The notes below the pieces were generated by a model. That model worked only from the letters and a program-made list of their open reading frames with translations. It did no database searches and had not been told where the DNA came from. A DNA stretch of 64,000 bases from Andrena cerasifolii (taxonomy: Eukaryota; Arthropoda; Insecta; Hymenoptera; Andrenidae), in NCBI RefSeq assembly GCF_050908995.1, contig NW_027484941.1, positions 45,903-109,902 on the forward strand, given 5' to 3'. The position numbers and the translations under genes were made by a program. This document shows, piece by piece, positions 28,748 through 41,007 of the stretch. Position 1 is the first letter of the stretch. The number at the start of each line of letters is the position of its first letter.

Positions 28748-29783
28748 TTGAATATCGGTTCTAATATCGGATTCAATATCGGTTTTTCAATATCGGTTTT
28801 TCAATATCAGTTTTTCGATATCAGTTTTTCAATATTTGCTTTACAATATCGGTTTTTCAATATCGGTTTAGAACAATATCGGTTTTGCAATATCAGTTTC
28901 TCAATATCAGTTTTTCGATATCAGTTTTTCAATATTTGTTTTTCAATATCGGTTTTTCAATATCGGTTCTAACATCGGTTTCAATATCGGTTTTGCAATA
29001 TCAGTTTTTCGATATAAGTTTTTCAATATCGGTTTTTCAATATCGGTTTTTCAATATCGGTTTTTCAATATCAGTTTTTCAATATTTGTTCTCCAATATC
29101 GGTTTTTGAATATCGGTTCTAATATCGGTTTCAATATCGGTTTTTCAATATCAGTTTTTCGATATAGGTTTTTCAATATCGGTTCTAATATCGGTTTCAA
29201 TATCGGTTTTTCAATATCAGTTTTTCGATATCGGTTTTTCAATATCAGTTTTTCGATATCGGTTTTTGAATATCGGTTCTAATATCGGATTCAATATCGG
29301 TTTTTCAATATCGGTTTTTCAATATCAGTTTTTCGATATCAGTTTTTCAATATTTGCTTTACAATATCGGTTTTTCAATATCGGTTTAGAACAATATCGG
29401 TTTTGCAATATCAGTTTCTCAATATCAGTTTTTCGATATCAGTTTTTCAATATTTGTTTTTCAATATCGGTTTTTCAATATCGGTTCTAACATCGGTTTC
29501 AATATCGGTTTTGCAATATCAGTTTTTCGATATAAGTTTTTCAATATCGGTTTTTCAATATCGGTTTTTCAATATCGGTTTTTCAATATCAGTTTTTCAA
29601 TATTTGTTCTCCAATATCGGTTTTTGAATATCGGTTCTAATATCGGTTTCAATATCGGTTTTTCAATATCAGTTTTTCGATATAGGTTTTTCAATATCGG
29701 TTCTAATATCGGTTTCAATATCGGTTTTTCAATATCAGTTTTTCGATATCGGTTTTTCAATATCAGTTTTTCGATATCGGTTT
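28748..29783 (+). repeat. 518-bp tandem duplication
   Basis: Copies are 28,748-29,265 and 29,266-29,783, each starting at a GAATATCGG unit before a 12-mer pair with GGATTC. The two small minus-strand open frames in this region (29,051-29,242 and 29,569-29,760) are the same sequence 518 bp apart. They escape the usual TGA only because the 12-mers shift the phase. Confidence 0.8.
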
Positions 29784-31514
29784 TTGAATATCGGTTCTAA
29801 TATCGGATTCAATATCGGTTTTTCAATATCGGTTTTTCAATATCAGTTTTTCGATATCAGTTTTTCAATATTTGTTTTTCAATATCGGTTCTAATATCGG
29901 TTTTAATATCGGTTTTGCAATATCAGTTTTTCGATATCGGTTTTTCAGTATCAGTTTTTCGATATCAGTTTTTCAATATTTGTTTTTCAATATCGGTTTT
30001 TCAATATCGGTTCTAATATCGGTTTCAATATCGGTTTTTCAATATCAGTTTTTCGATATAAGTTTTTCAATATCGGTTTTTCAATATCGGTTTTTCAATA
30101 TCGGTTTTTCAATATCAGTTTTTCAATATTTGTTCTCCAATATCGGTTTTTGAATATCGGTTCTAATATCGGTTTCAATATCGGTTTTTCAATATCGGTT
30201 TTTGAATATCGGTTCTAATATCGGATCCAATATCGGTTTTTCAATATCGGTTTTTCAATATCAGTTTTTCGATATCAGTTTTTCAATATTTGCTTTACAA
30301 TATCGGTTTTTCAATATCGGTTTAGAACAATATCGGTTTTGCAATATCAGTTTCTCAATATCAGTTTTTCGATATCAGTTTTTCAATATTTGTTTTTCAA
30401 TATCGGTTTTTCAATATCGGTTCTAACATCGGTTTCAATATCGGTTTTGCAATATCAGTTTTTCGATATCAGTTTTTCGATATCAGTTTTTCAATATTTG
30501 TTTTTCAATATCGGTTTTTCAATATCGGTTCTAACATCGGTTTCAATATCGGTTTTGCAATATCAGTTTTTCGATATAAGTTTTTCAATATCGGTTTTTC
30601 AATATCGGTTTTTCAATATCGGTTTTTCAATATCAGTTTTTCAATATTTGTTCTCCAATATCGGTTTTTGAATATCGGTTCTAATATCGGTTTCAATATC
30701 GGTTTTTCAATATCAGTTTTTCGATATAGGTTTTTCAATATCGGTTCTAATATCGGTTTCAATATCGGTTTTTCAATATCAGTTTTTCGATATCGGTTTT
30801 TCAATATCAGTTTTTCGATATCGGTTTTTGAATATCGGTTCTAATATCGGATTCAATATCGGTTTTTCAATATCGGTTTTTCAATATCAGTTTTTCGATA
30901 TCAGTTTTTCAATATTTGTTTTTCAATATCGGTTCTAATATCGGTTTTAATATCGGTTTTGCAATATCAGTTTTTCGATATCGGTTTTTCAGTATCAGTT
31001 TTTCGATATCAGTTTTTCAATATTTGTTTTTCAATATCGGTTTTTCAATATCGGTTCTAATATCGGTTTCAATATCGGTTTTTCAATATCAGTTTTTCGA
31101 TATAAGTTTTTCAATATCGGTTTTTCAATATCGGTTTTTCAATATCGGTTTTTCAATATCAGTTTTTCAATATTTGTTCTCCAATATCGGTTTTTGAATA
31201 TCGGTTCTAATATCGGTTTCAATATCGGTTTTTCAATATCGGTTTTTGAATATCGGTTCTAATATCGGATCCAATATCGGTTTTTCAATATCGGTTTTTC
31301 AATATCAGTTTTTCGATATCAGTTTTTCAATATTTGCTTTACAATATCGGTTTTTCAATATCGGTTTAGAACAATATCGGTTTTGCAATATCAGTTTCTC
31401 AATATCAGTTTTTCGATATCAGTTTTTCAATATTTGTTTTTCAATATCGGTTTTTCAATATCGGTTCTAACATCGGTTTCAATATCGGTTTTGCAATATC
31501 AGTTTTTCGATATA
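29440..31514 (+). repeat. 1,044-bp tandem duplication
   Basis: Copies are about 29,440-30,483 and 30,484-31,514. Shared rare variants include GGTTTTAATATCGG (a 12-mer with TTTA for TTTC, about 29,900 and 30,944), CAGTATCAG (29,947 and 30,991) and GGATCC (30,223 and 31,267). It overlaps the second copy of the 518-bp duplication, so the two events are nested. Confidence 0.8.
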
Positions 31515-31564
31515 AGTTTTTCAATATCGGTTTTTCAATATCGGTTTTTTAATATCGGTTTTTC

Positions 31565-34236
31565 AATATTTGTTTTTCAATATCGGTTTTTCAATATCAG
31601 TTTTTCAATATCAGTTTTTCGATATCAGTTTTTCAATATTTGTTTTTCAATATCGCTTCTAATATCTGTTTCAATATCGGTTTTGCAATATCAGTTTTTC
31701 GATATAAGTTTTTCAATATCGGTTTTTCAATATCGGTTTTTCAATATCGGTTTTTCAATATTTGTTTTTCAATATCGGTTTTTCAATATCAGTTTTTCAA
31801 TATTTGTTCTCCAATATCGGTTTTTGAATATCGGTTCTAATATCGGTTTCAATATCGGTTTTTCAATATCAGTTTTTCGATATAGGTTTTTCAATATCGG
31901 TTTTTCAATATCGGTTCTAATATCGGTTTCAATATCGGTTTTTCAATATCGGTTTTTCAATATCAGTTTTTCGATATGAGTTTTTCAATATTTGTTTTTC
32001 AATATTTGTTTTTGAATATCGGTTTTTCAATATCAGTTTTTCAATATTTGTTTTTCAATATCTGTTTTTCAATATCGGTTCTAATATCGGTTTCAATATC
32101 GGTTTATCAATATCGGTTTTTCAATATCGGTTTTTCAATATCAGTTTTTCGATATCAGTTTTTCAATATTTGTTTTTCAATATCGGTTTTTCAATATCGG
32201 TTCTAATATCTGTTTCAATATCGGTTTTGCAATATCAGTTTTTCGATATAAGTTTTTCAATATCGGTTTTTCAATATTTGTTTTTCAATATCGGTTTTTC
32301 AATATCGGTTCTAATATCGGTTTCAATATCGGTTTTTCAATATCAGTTTTTCGATATCAGTTTTTCAATATTTGTTTTTCAATATCGGTTTTTCAATATC
32401 GGTTCTAATATCGGTTTCAATATCGGTTTTGCAATATCAGTTTTTCGATATCGGTTTTTCAATATCAGTTTTTCGATATCAGTTTTTCAATATTTGTTTT
32501 TCAATATCGGTTCTAATATCGGTTTCAATATCGGTTTTTCAATATCAGTTTTTCGATATAGGTTTTTCAATATCGGTTTTTCAATATCGGTTTTTCAATA
32601 TCGGTTTTTCAATATCAGTTTTTCAATATTTGTTCTCCAATATCGGTTTTTGAATATCGGTTCTAATATCGGTTTCAATATCGGTTTTTCAATATCGGTT
32701 TTTGAATATCGGTTCTAATATCGGATTCAATATCGGTTTTTCAATATCAGTTTTTCGATATCAGTTTTTCAATATTTGCTTTACAATATCGGTTTTTCAA
32801 TATCGGTTTAGAACAATATCGGTTTTGCAATATCAGTTTCTCAATATCAGTTTTTCGATATCAGTTTTTCAATATTTGTTTTTCAATATCGGTTTTTCAA
32901 TATCGGTTCTAACATCGGTTTCAATATCGGTTTTGCAATATCAGTTTTTCGATATAAGTTTTTCAATATCGGTTTTTCAATATCGGTTTTTCAATATCGG
33001 TTTTTCAATATTTGTTTTTCAATATCGGTTTTTCAATATCAGTTTTTCAATATTTGTTCTCCAATATCGGTTTTTGAATATCGGTTCTAATATCGGTTTC
33101 AATATCGGTTTTTCAATATCAGTTTTTCGATATAGGTTTTTCAATATCGGTTTTTCAATATCGGTTCTAATATCGGTTTCAATATCGGTTTTTCAATATC
33201 GGTTTTTCAATATCAGTTTTTCGATATCAGTTTTTCAATATTTGTTTTTCAATATTTGTTTTTGAATATCGGTTTTTCAATATCAGTTTTTCAATATTTG
33301 TTTTTCAATATCTGTTTTTCAATATCGGTTCTAATATCGGTTTCAATATCGGTTTATCAATATCGGTTTTTCAATATCGGTTTTTCAATATCAGTTTTTC
33401 GATATCAGTTTTTCAATATTTGTTTTTCAATATCGGTTTTTCAATATCGGTTCTAATATCGGTTTCAATATCGGTTTTGCAATATCAGTTTTTCGATATA
33501 AGTTTTTCAATATCGGTTTTTCAATATCGGTTTTTCAATATCGGTTTTTCAATATCAGTTTTTCGATATCAGTTTTTCAATATTTGCTTTACAATATCGG
33601 TTTTTCAATATCGGTTTAGAACAATATCGGTTTTGCAATATCAGTTTCTCAATATCAGTTATTCGATATCAGTTTTTCAATGTTTGTTTTTTAATATCGG
33701 TTCTAATATCGGTTTCAATATCGGTTTTGCAATATCAGTTTTTCGGTATAAGTTTTTCAATATAGGTTTTTCAATATCGGTTTTTCAATATCGGTTTTTC
33801 AATATTTGTTTTTCAATATCGGTTTTTCAATATCAGTTTTTCAATATTTGTTCTCCAATATCGGTTTTTGAATATCGGTTCTAATATCGGTTTCAATATC
33901 GGTTTTTCAATATCAGTTTTTCGATATAGGTTTTTCAATATCGGTTCTAATATCGGTTTCAATATCGGTTTTTCAATATCGGTTTTTCAATATCAGTTTT
34001 TCGATATCAGTTTTTCAATATTTGTTTTTCAATATTTGTTTTTGAATATCGGTTTTTCAATATCAGTTTTCCAATATTTGTTTTTCAATATCTGTTTTTC
34101 AATATCGGTTCTAATATCGGTTTCAATATCGGTTTATCAATATCGGTTTTTCAATATCGGCTTTTCAATATCAGTTTTTCGATATCAGTTTTTCAATATT
34201 TGTTTTTCAATATCGGTTTTTCAATATCGGTTCTAA
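31565..34236 (+). repeat. Triplicated segment (offsets 1,250 and 780)
   Basis: The rare pair TTTGTTTTTGAATATC (about 32,006, 33,256 and 34,036) and GGTTTATCAATATCGG (about 32,101, 33,351 and 34,131) recurs three times, with identical order over several hundred bases ending near 32,206, 33,456 and 34,236. The first copy has an ATATGAG unit near 31,975 that creates one of the few ATG triplets in the array; the second has ATATCAG. Confidence 0.75.
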
Positions 34237-35229
34237 TATCGGTTTCAATATCGGTTTTTCAATATCGGTTTTTCAATATCGGTTTTTCAATATCAGTTTT
34301 TCAATATTTGTTCTCCAATATCGGTTTTTCGATATCAGTATTTCAATATTTGTTTTTCAATATCGGTTTTTCAATATCGGTTCTAACATCGGTTTCAATA
34401 TCGGTTTTGCAATATCAGTTTTTCGATATAAGTTTTTCAATATCGGTTTTTCAATATTTGTTTTTCAATATCGGTTTTTCAATATCAGTTTTTCAATATT
34501 TGTTCTCCAATATCGGTTTTTCGATATCAGTTTTTCAATATTTGTTTTTCAATATCGGTTTTTCAATATCGGTTCTAATATCGGTTTCAATATCGGTTTT
34601 TCAATATCAGTTTTTCGATATCAGTTTTTCAATATTTGTTTTTCAATATCGGTTTTTCAATATCGGTTCTAATATCGGTTTCAATATCGGTTTTGCAATC
34701 TCAGTTTTTCGATATCGGTTTTTCAATATCAGTTTTTCGATATCAGTTTTTCAATATTTGTTTTTCAATATCGGTTTTTCAATATCGGTTCTAATATCGG
34801 TTTCAATATCGGTTTTTCAATATCAGTTTTTCGATATAGGTTTTTCAATATCGGTTTTTCAATATCGGTTTTTCAATATCGGTTTTTCAATATCAGTTTT
34901 TCAATATTTGTTCTCCAATATCGGTTTTTGAATATCGGTTCTAATATCGGTTTCAATATCGGTTTTTGAATATCGGTTTTTGAATATCGGTTCTAATATC
35001 GGATTCAATATCGGTTTTTCAATATCGGTTTTTCAATATCAGTTTTTCGATATCAGTTTTTCAATATTTGCTTTACAATATCGGTTTTTCAATATCGGTT
35101 TAGAACAATATCGGTTTTGCAATATCAGTTTCTCAATATCAGTTTTTCGATATCAGTTTTTCAATATTTGTTTTTCAATATCGGTTTTTCAATATCGGTT
35201 CTAACATCGGTTTCAATATCGGTTTTGCA

Positions 35230-36561
35230 ATATCAGTTTTTCGATATCAGTTTTTCAATATTTGTTTTTCAATATCGGTTTTTCAATATCGGTTCTAATA
35301 TCGGTTTCAATATCGGTTTTTCAATATCAGTTTTTCGATATCGGTTTTTCAATATCAGTTTTTCGATATCGGTTTTTGAATATCGGTTCTAATATCGGAT
35401 TCAATATCGGTTTTTCAATATCGGTTTTTCAATATCAGTTTTTCGATATCAGTTTTTCAATATTTGTTTTTCAATATCGGTTCTAATATCGGTTTTAATA
35501 TCGGTTTTGCAGTATCGGTTTTTCAATATGAGTTTTTCGATATCAGTTTTTCAATATTTGTTTTTCAATATCGGTTTTTCAATATCGGTTCTAATATCGG
35601 TTTCAATATCGGTTTTTCAATATCAGTTTTTCGATATCAGTTTTTCAATATTTGTTTTTCAATATCGGTTTTTCAATATCGGTTCTAATATCGGTTTCAA
35701 TATCGGTTTTTCAATATCAGTTTTTCGATATCGGTTTTTCAATATCAGTTTTTCGATATAAGTTTTTCAATATCGGTTTTTCAATATCGGTTTTTCAATA
35801 TCGGTTTTTCAATATTTGTTTTTCAATATTGGTTTTTCAATATCGGTTCTAACATCGGTTTCAATATCGGTTTTGCAATATTAGTTTTTCGATATAAGTT
35901 TTTCAATATCGGTTTTTCAATATCGGTTTTTCAATATCGGTTTTTCAATATCGGTTTTTCAAAATCGGTTCTAACATCGGTTTCAATATCGGTTTTGCAA
36001 TATCAGTTTTTCGATATAAGTTTTTCAATATCGGTTTTTCAATATCGGTTTTTCAATATCGGTTTTTCAATATTTGTTTTTCAATATCGGTTTTTCAATA
36101 TCAGTTTTTCAAAATTTGTTCTCCAATATCGGTTTTTGAATATCGGTTCTAATATCGGTTTCAATATCGGTTTTGCAATATCGGTTTTTCAATATCAGTT
36201 TTTCGATATCAGTTTTTCAATATTTGTTTTTCAATATCGGTTTTTCAATATCGGTTCTAATATCGGTTTCAATATCGGTTTTTCAATATCAGTTTTTCGA
36301 TATCAGTTTTTCAATATTTGTTTTTCAATATCGGTTTTTCAATATCGGTTCTAATATCGGTTTCAATATCGGTTTTTCAATATCAGTTTTTCGAAATCGG
36401 TTTTTCAATATCAGTTTTTCGATATCGGTTTTTGAATATCGGTTCTAATATCGGATTCAATATCGGTTTTTCAATATCGGTTTTTCAATATCAGTTTTTC
36501 GATATCAGTTTTTCAATATTTGTTTTTCAATATCGGTTCTAATATCGGTTTCAATATCGGT
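35230..36561 (+). repeat. Short dispersed duplication (offset 1,056)
   Basis: About 275 bp at 35,230-35,505 match 36,286-36,561. The sequence between holds ordinary domain A units with some private single-base changes (AATATTAG near 35,878, AAAATCGG near 35,961, AAAATTTG near 36,111). Confidence 0.6.
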
Positions 36562-36929
36562 TTTGCAATATCAGTTTTTCGATATCGGTTTTTCAATATC
36601 AGTTTTTCGATATCATTTTTTCAATATTTGTTTTTCAATATCGGTTTTTCAATATCGGTTCTAATATCGGTTTCAATATCGGTTTTTCAATATCAGTTTT
36701 TCGATATAGGTTTTTCAATATCGGTTTTTCAATATCGGTTTTTCAATATCGGTTTTTCAATATCGGTTTTTCAATGTTTGTTTTTCAATATCGGTTCTAA
36801 TATCGGTTTTTCAATATCGGTTTTGCAATATCGGTTCTAATATCGGTTTCAATATCGGTTTTGCAATATCGGTTTTTCAATATCAGTTTTTCGATATCAG
36901 TTTTTCAATATTTGTTTTTCAATATCGGT

Positions 36930-39900
36930 TTTTCAATATCGGTTCTAATATCGGTTTCAACATCGGTTTTTCAATATCAGTTTTTCGATATAGGTTTTTC
37001 AATATCGGTTTTTCAATATCGGTTTTTCAATATCGGTTTTTCAATATCGGTTTTTCAATATCGGTTTTTCAATATCGGTTTTTCAATATCGGTTCTAATA
37101 TCGGATTCAATATCGGTTTTTCAATATCGGTTTTTCAATATCAGTTTTTCGATATCAGTTTTTCAATATTTGCTTTACAATATCGGTTTTTCAATATCGG
37201 TTTAGAACAATATCGGTTTTGCAATATCAGTTTCTCAATATCAGTTTTTCGATATCAGTTTTTCAATATTTGTTTTTCAATATCGGTTTTTCAATATCGG
37301 TTCTAACATCGGTTTCAATATCGGTTTTGCAATATCAGTTTTTCGATATAAGTTTTTCAATATCGGTTTTTCAATATCGGTTTTTCAATGTTTGTTTTTC
37401 AATATCGGTTCTAATATCGGTTTCAATATCGGTTTTGCAATATCAGTTTTTCGATATCCGTTTTTCAATATCGGTTTTTCAATATTGGTTTTTCAATATC
37501 GGTTTTTCAATATCGGTTTTTCAATATCGGTTTTGCAATATCAGTTTGGCAATATCAGTTTTTCGATATCGGTTTTTCGATATCAGTTTTTCAATATCGG
37601 TTTTTCAATATCGGTTCTAATATCGGTTTCAATATCGGTTTTTCAATATCGGTTTTTCAATATCGGTTTTTCAATATCAGTTTTTCGATATCAGTTTTTC
37701 AATATTTGCTTTACAATATCGGTTTAGAACAATATCGGTTTTGCAATATCAGTTTCTCAATATCAGTTTTTCGATATCAGGTTTTCAATATTTGTTTTTC
37801 AATATCGGTTTTTCAATATCGGTTCTAATATCGGTTTCAATATCGTTTTTTCAATATCGGTTCTAATATCGGTTTCAATATCGGTTTTTCAATATCGGTT
37901 TTTCAATATCGGTTTTTCAATATCGGTTTTTCAATATCAGTTTTTCAATATCGGTTTTTCAATATTGGTTTTTCAATATCGGTTTTCAATACCGGTCTTT
38001 CAATATCGGTTTTTCAATATCGGTTTTTCAATATCGGTTCTAATATCGGTTTCAATATCGGTTCTAATATCGGTTTCAATATCGGTTTTTCAATATCGGT
38101 TTTCAAATATCAGTTTTTCAATATCGGTTTTTCAATATCGGTTTTGCAATATCAGTTTTTCGATATCCGTTTTTCAATATCGGTTTTTCAATATTGGTTT
38201 TTCAATATCGGTTTTTCAATATTGGTTTTTCAATATCGGTTTTTCAATATCGGTTTGTCAATATCGGTTTTTCAATATCGGTTTTCAAATATCAGTTTTT
38301 CAATATCGGTTTTTCAATATCGGTTTTTCAATATTGGTTTTTCAATATCGGTTTTTCAATATCGGTTTTTCAATATCGGTTCTAATATCGGTTTCAATAT
38401 CGGTTTTTCATTATCGGTTTTCAAATATCAGTTTTTCAATATCGGTTTTTCAATATCGGTTTTTCAATATCGGTTTTTCAATATCGGTTTTTCAATATCG
38501 GTTTTTCAATATCGGTTTTTCAATATCGGTTTTTCAATATCGGTTTTTCAATATCGGTTTTTCAATATCGGTTCTAATATCGGTTTCAATATTCGTTTTT
38601 CAATATCGGTTTTGCAATATCAGTTTTTCGATATCAGTTTTTCAATATCGGTTTTTCAATATTGGTTTTTCAATATCGGTTTTCAATATCGGTTTCTCAA
38701 TATCGGTTTTTCAATATCAGTTTTTCGATATAAGTTTTTCAATATCGGTTTTTCAATATCGGTTTTCAATGTTTGTTTTTCAATATCGGTTCTAATATCG
38801 GTTTCAATATCGGTTTTGCAATATCAGTTTTTCGATATAAGTTTTTCAATATCGGTTTTTCAATATCGGTTTTTCAATATCGGTTCTAATATCGGTTTCA
38901 ACATCGGTTTTTCAATATCAGTTTTTCGATATAGGTTTTTCAATATCGGTTTTTCAATATCGGTTTTTCAATATCGGTTTTTCAATATCGGTTTTTCAAT
39001 ATCGGTTTTTCAATATCGGTTTTTCAATATCGGTTCTAATATCGGATTCAATATCGGTTTTTCAATATCGGTTTTTCAATATCAGTTTTTCGATATCAGT
39101 TTTTCAATATTTGCTTTACAATATCGGTTTTTCAATATCGGTTTAGAACAATATCGGTTTTGCAATATCAGTTTCTCAATATCAGTTTTTCGATATCAGT
39201 TTTTCAATATTTGTTTTTCAATATCGGTTTTTCAATATCGGTTCTAACATCGGTTTCAATATCGGTTTTGCAATATCAGTTTTTCGATATAAGTTTTTCA
39301 ATATCGGTTTTTCAATATCGGTTTTTCAATGTTTGTTTTTCAATATCGGTTCTAATATCGGTTTCAATATCGGTTTTGCAATATCAGTTTTCGATATCCG
39401 TTTTTCAATATCGGTTTTTCAATATTGGTTTTTCAATATCGGTTTTTCAATATCGGTTTTTCAATATCGGTTTTGCAATATCAGTTTTGCAATATCAGTT
39501 TTTCGATATCGGTTTTTCGATATCAGTTTTTCAATATCGGTTTTTCAATATCGGTTCTAATATCGGTTTCAATATCGGTTTTTCAATATCGGTTTTTCAA
39601 TATCGGTTTTTCAATATCAGTTTTTCGATATCAGTTTTTCAATATTTGCTTTACAATATCGGTTTAGAACAATATCGGTTTTGCAATATCAGTTTCTCAA
39701 TATCAGTTTTTCGATATCAGTTTTTCAATATTTGTTTTTCAATATCGGTTTTTCAATATCGGTTCTAATATCGGTTTCAATATCGTTTTTTCAATATCGG
39801 TTCTAATATCGGTTTCAATATCGGTTTTTCAATATCAGTTTTTCAATATCGGTTTTTCAATATCGGTTTTTCAATATCGGTTTTTCAATATCAGTTTTTC

Positions 39901-40205
39901 AATATCGGTTTTTCAATATTGGTTTTTCAATATCGGTTTTCAATACCGGTTTTTCAATATCGGTTTTTCAATATCGGTTTTTCAATATCGGTTCTAATAT
40001 CGGTTTCAATATCGGTTCTAATATCGGTTTCAATATCGGTTTTTCAATATCGGTTTTCAAATATCAGTTTTTCAATATCGGTTTTTCAATATCGGTTTTG
40101 CAATATCAGTTTTTCGATATCCGTTTTTCAATATCGGTTTTTCAATATTGGTTTTTCAATATCGGTTTTTCAATATTGGTTTTTCAATATCGGTTTTTCA
40201 ATATC
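36930..40205 (+). repeat. 1.94-1.95-kb tandem duplication across the A/B junction
   Basis: Segment 36,930-38,250 matches 38,871-40,205 at offset 1,941, shifting to 1,954 after small indels. The duplicated unit itself contains an A-to-B switch, so the duplication produces the A-B-A-B alternation seen here. Copy 2 has one T fewer in a T-run at 39,388-39,391. Confidence 0.75.
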
Positions 40206-40535
40206 GGTTTTTCAATATCAGTTTTTCAATATCGGTTTTTCAATATTGGTTTTTCAATATCGGTTTTCAATACCGGTTTTTCAATATCGGTTTTTCAATA
40301 TCGGTTTTTCAATATCGGTTCTAATATCGGTTTCAATATCGGTTCTAATATCGGTTTCAATATCGGTTTTTCAATATCGGTTTTCAAATATCAGTTTTTC
40401 AATATCGGTTTTTCAATATCGGTTTTGCAATATCAGTTTTTCGATATCCGTTTTTCAATATCGGTTTTTCAATATTGGTTTTTCAATATCGGTTTTTCAA
40501 TATTGGTTTTTCAATATCGGTTTTTCAATATCGGT
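39880..40535 (+). repeat. 327-bp tandem duplication
   Basis: AATACCGG landmarks at 39,944 and 40,271 are 327 bp apart with the same order around them, from a CAATATCAG unit through GATATCCG and two CAATATTGG units. The right copy goes on into CGGTTTGTC, as in the other domain B segments. Confidence 0.75.
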
Positions 40536-41001
40536 TTGTCAATATCGGTTTTTCAATATCGGTTTTCAAATATCAGTTTTTCAATATCGGTTTTTCAATA
40601 TCGGTTTTTCAATATTGGTTTTTCAATATCGGTTTTTCAATATCGGTTTTTCAATATCGGTTCTAATATCGGTTTCAATATCGGTTTTTCATTATCGGTT
40701 TTCACATATCAGTTTTTCAATATCGGTTTTTCAATATCGGTTTTTCAATATCGGTTTTTCAATATCGGTTTTTCAATATCGGTTTTTCAATATCGGTTTT
40801 TCAATATCGGTTTTTCAATATCGGTTTTTCAATATCGGTTCTAATATCGGTTTCAATATTCGTTTTTCAATATCGGTTTTGCAATATCAGTTTTTCGATA
40901 TCAGTTTTTCAATATCGGTTTTTCAATATTGGTTTTTCAATATCGGTTTTCAATATCGGTTTCTCAATATCGGTTTTTCAATATCGGTTTTTCAATATCG
41001 G

Positions 41002-41007
41002 TTTTTT
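41002..41007 (+). other. 15-bp unit (extra T)
   Basis: Six Ts follow ATCGG just before the TTGTTC unit. The related segments near 42,930 and 44,910 have five Ts, so this is a private change or an assembly error. Confidence 0.6.

Larger units (their letters stand above)
1..37440 (+). repeat. Domain A: CAATATTTG / TTTAGAAC-rich satellite
   Basis: This part mixes consensus units with CAATATTTG units (followed by TTTTT, CTTTA or TTCTC), GATATCAG, GATATAAG and GATATAGG units, and the 16-bp CAATATCGGTTTAGAA unit. A recurring cassette runs in fixed order: CAATATTTGCTTTA, one consensus unit, the TTTAGAA unit, CAATATCGGTTTTG, CAATATCAGTTTCTC, a CAATATCAG unit, GATATCAG, CAATATTTG. Paired 12-bp units occur throughout as GGTTCT followed by GGTTTC or GGATTC; AACATCGG is a common variant of the second. 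B-type variants are nearly absent, except isolated CAATATTGG units (near 297, 517, 14,870, 17,560, 22,285, 24,925, 35,825). It holds no genes. The left boundary is outside the window. Confidence 0.9.

Noticed and set aside
29051..29242. Small minus-strand open frame, repeated at 29,569-29,760 and 30,613-30,804
   Set aside because: It is a phase effect of 12-bp units that avoids the TGA met every 42 bp, begins at TTG, and is simply copied with the 518-bp and 1,044-bp duplications.
31976..32206. ATG-initiated open frame (starts ATGAGT)
   Set aside because: The ATG arises from one base change in a GATATCAG unit; the paralogous copy near 33,226 has CAG. The rest is satellite translation.
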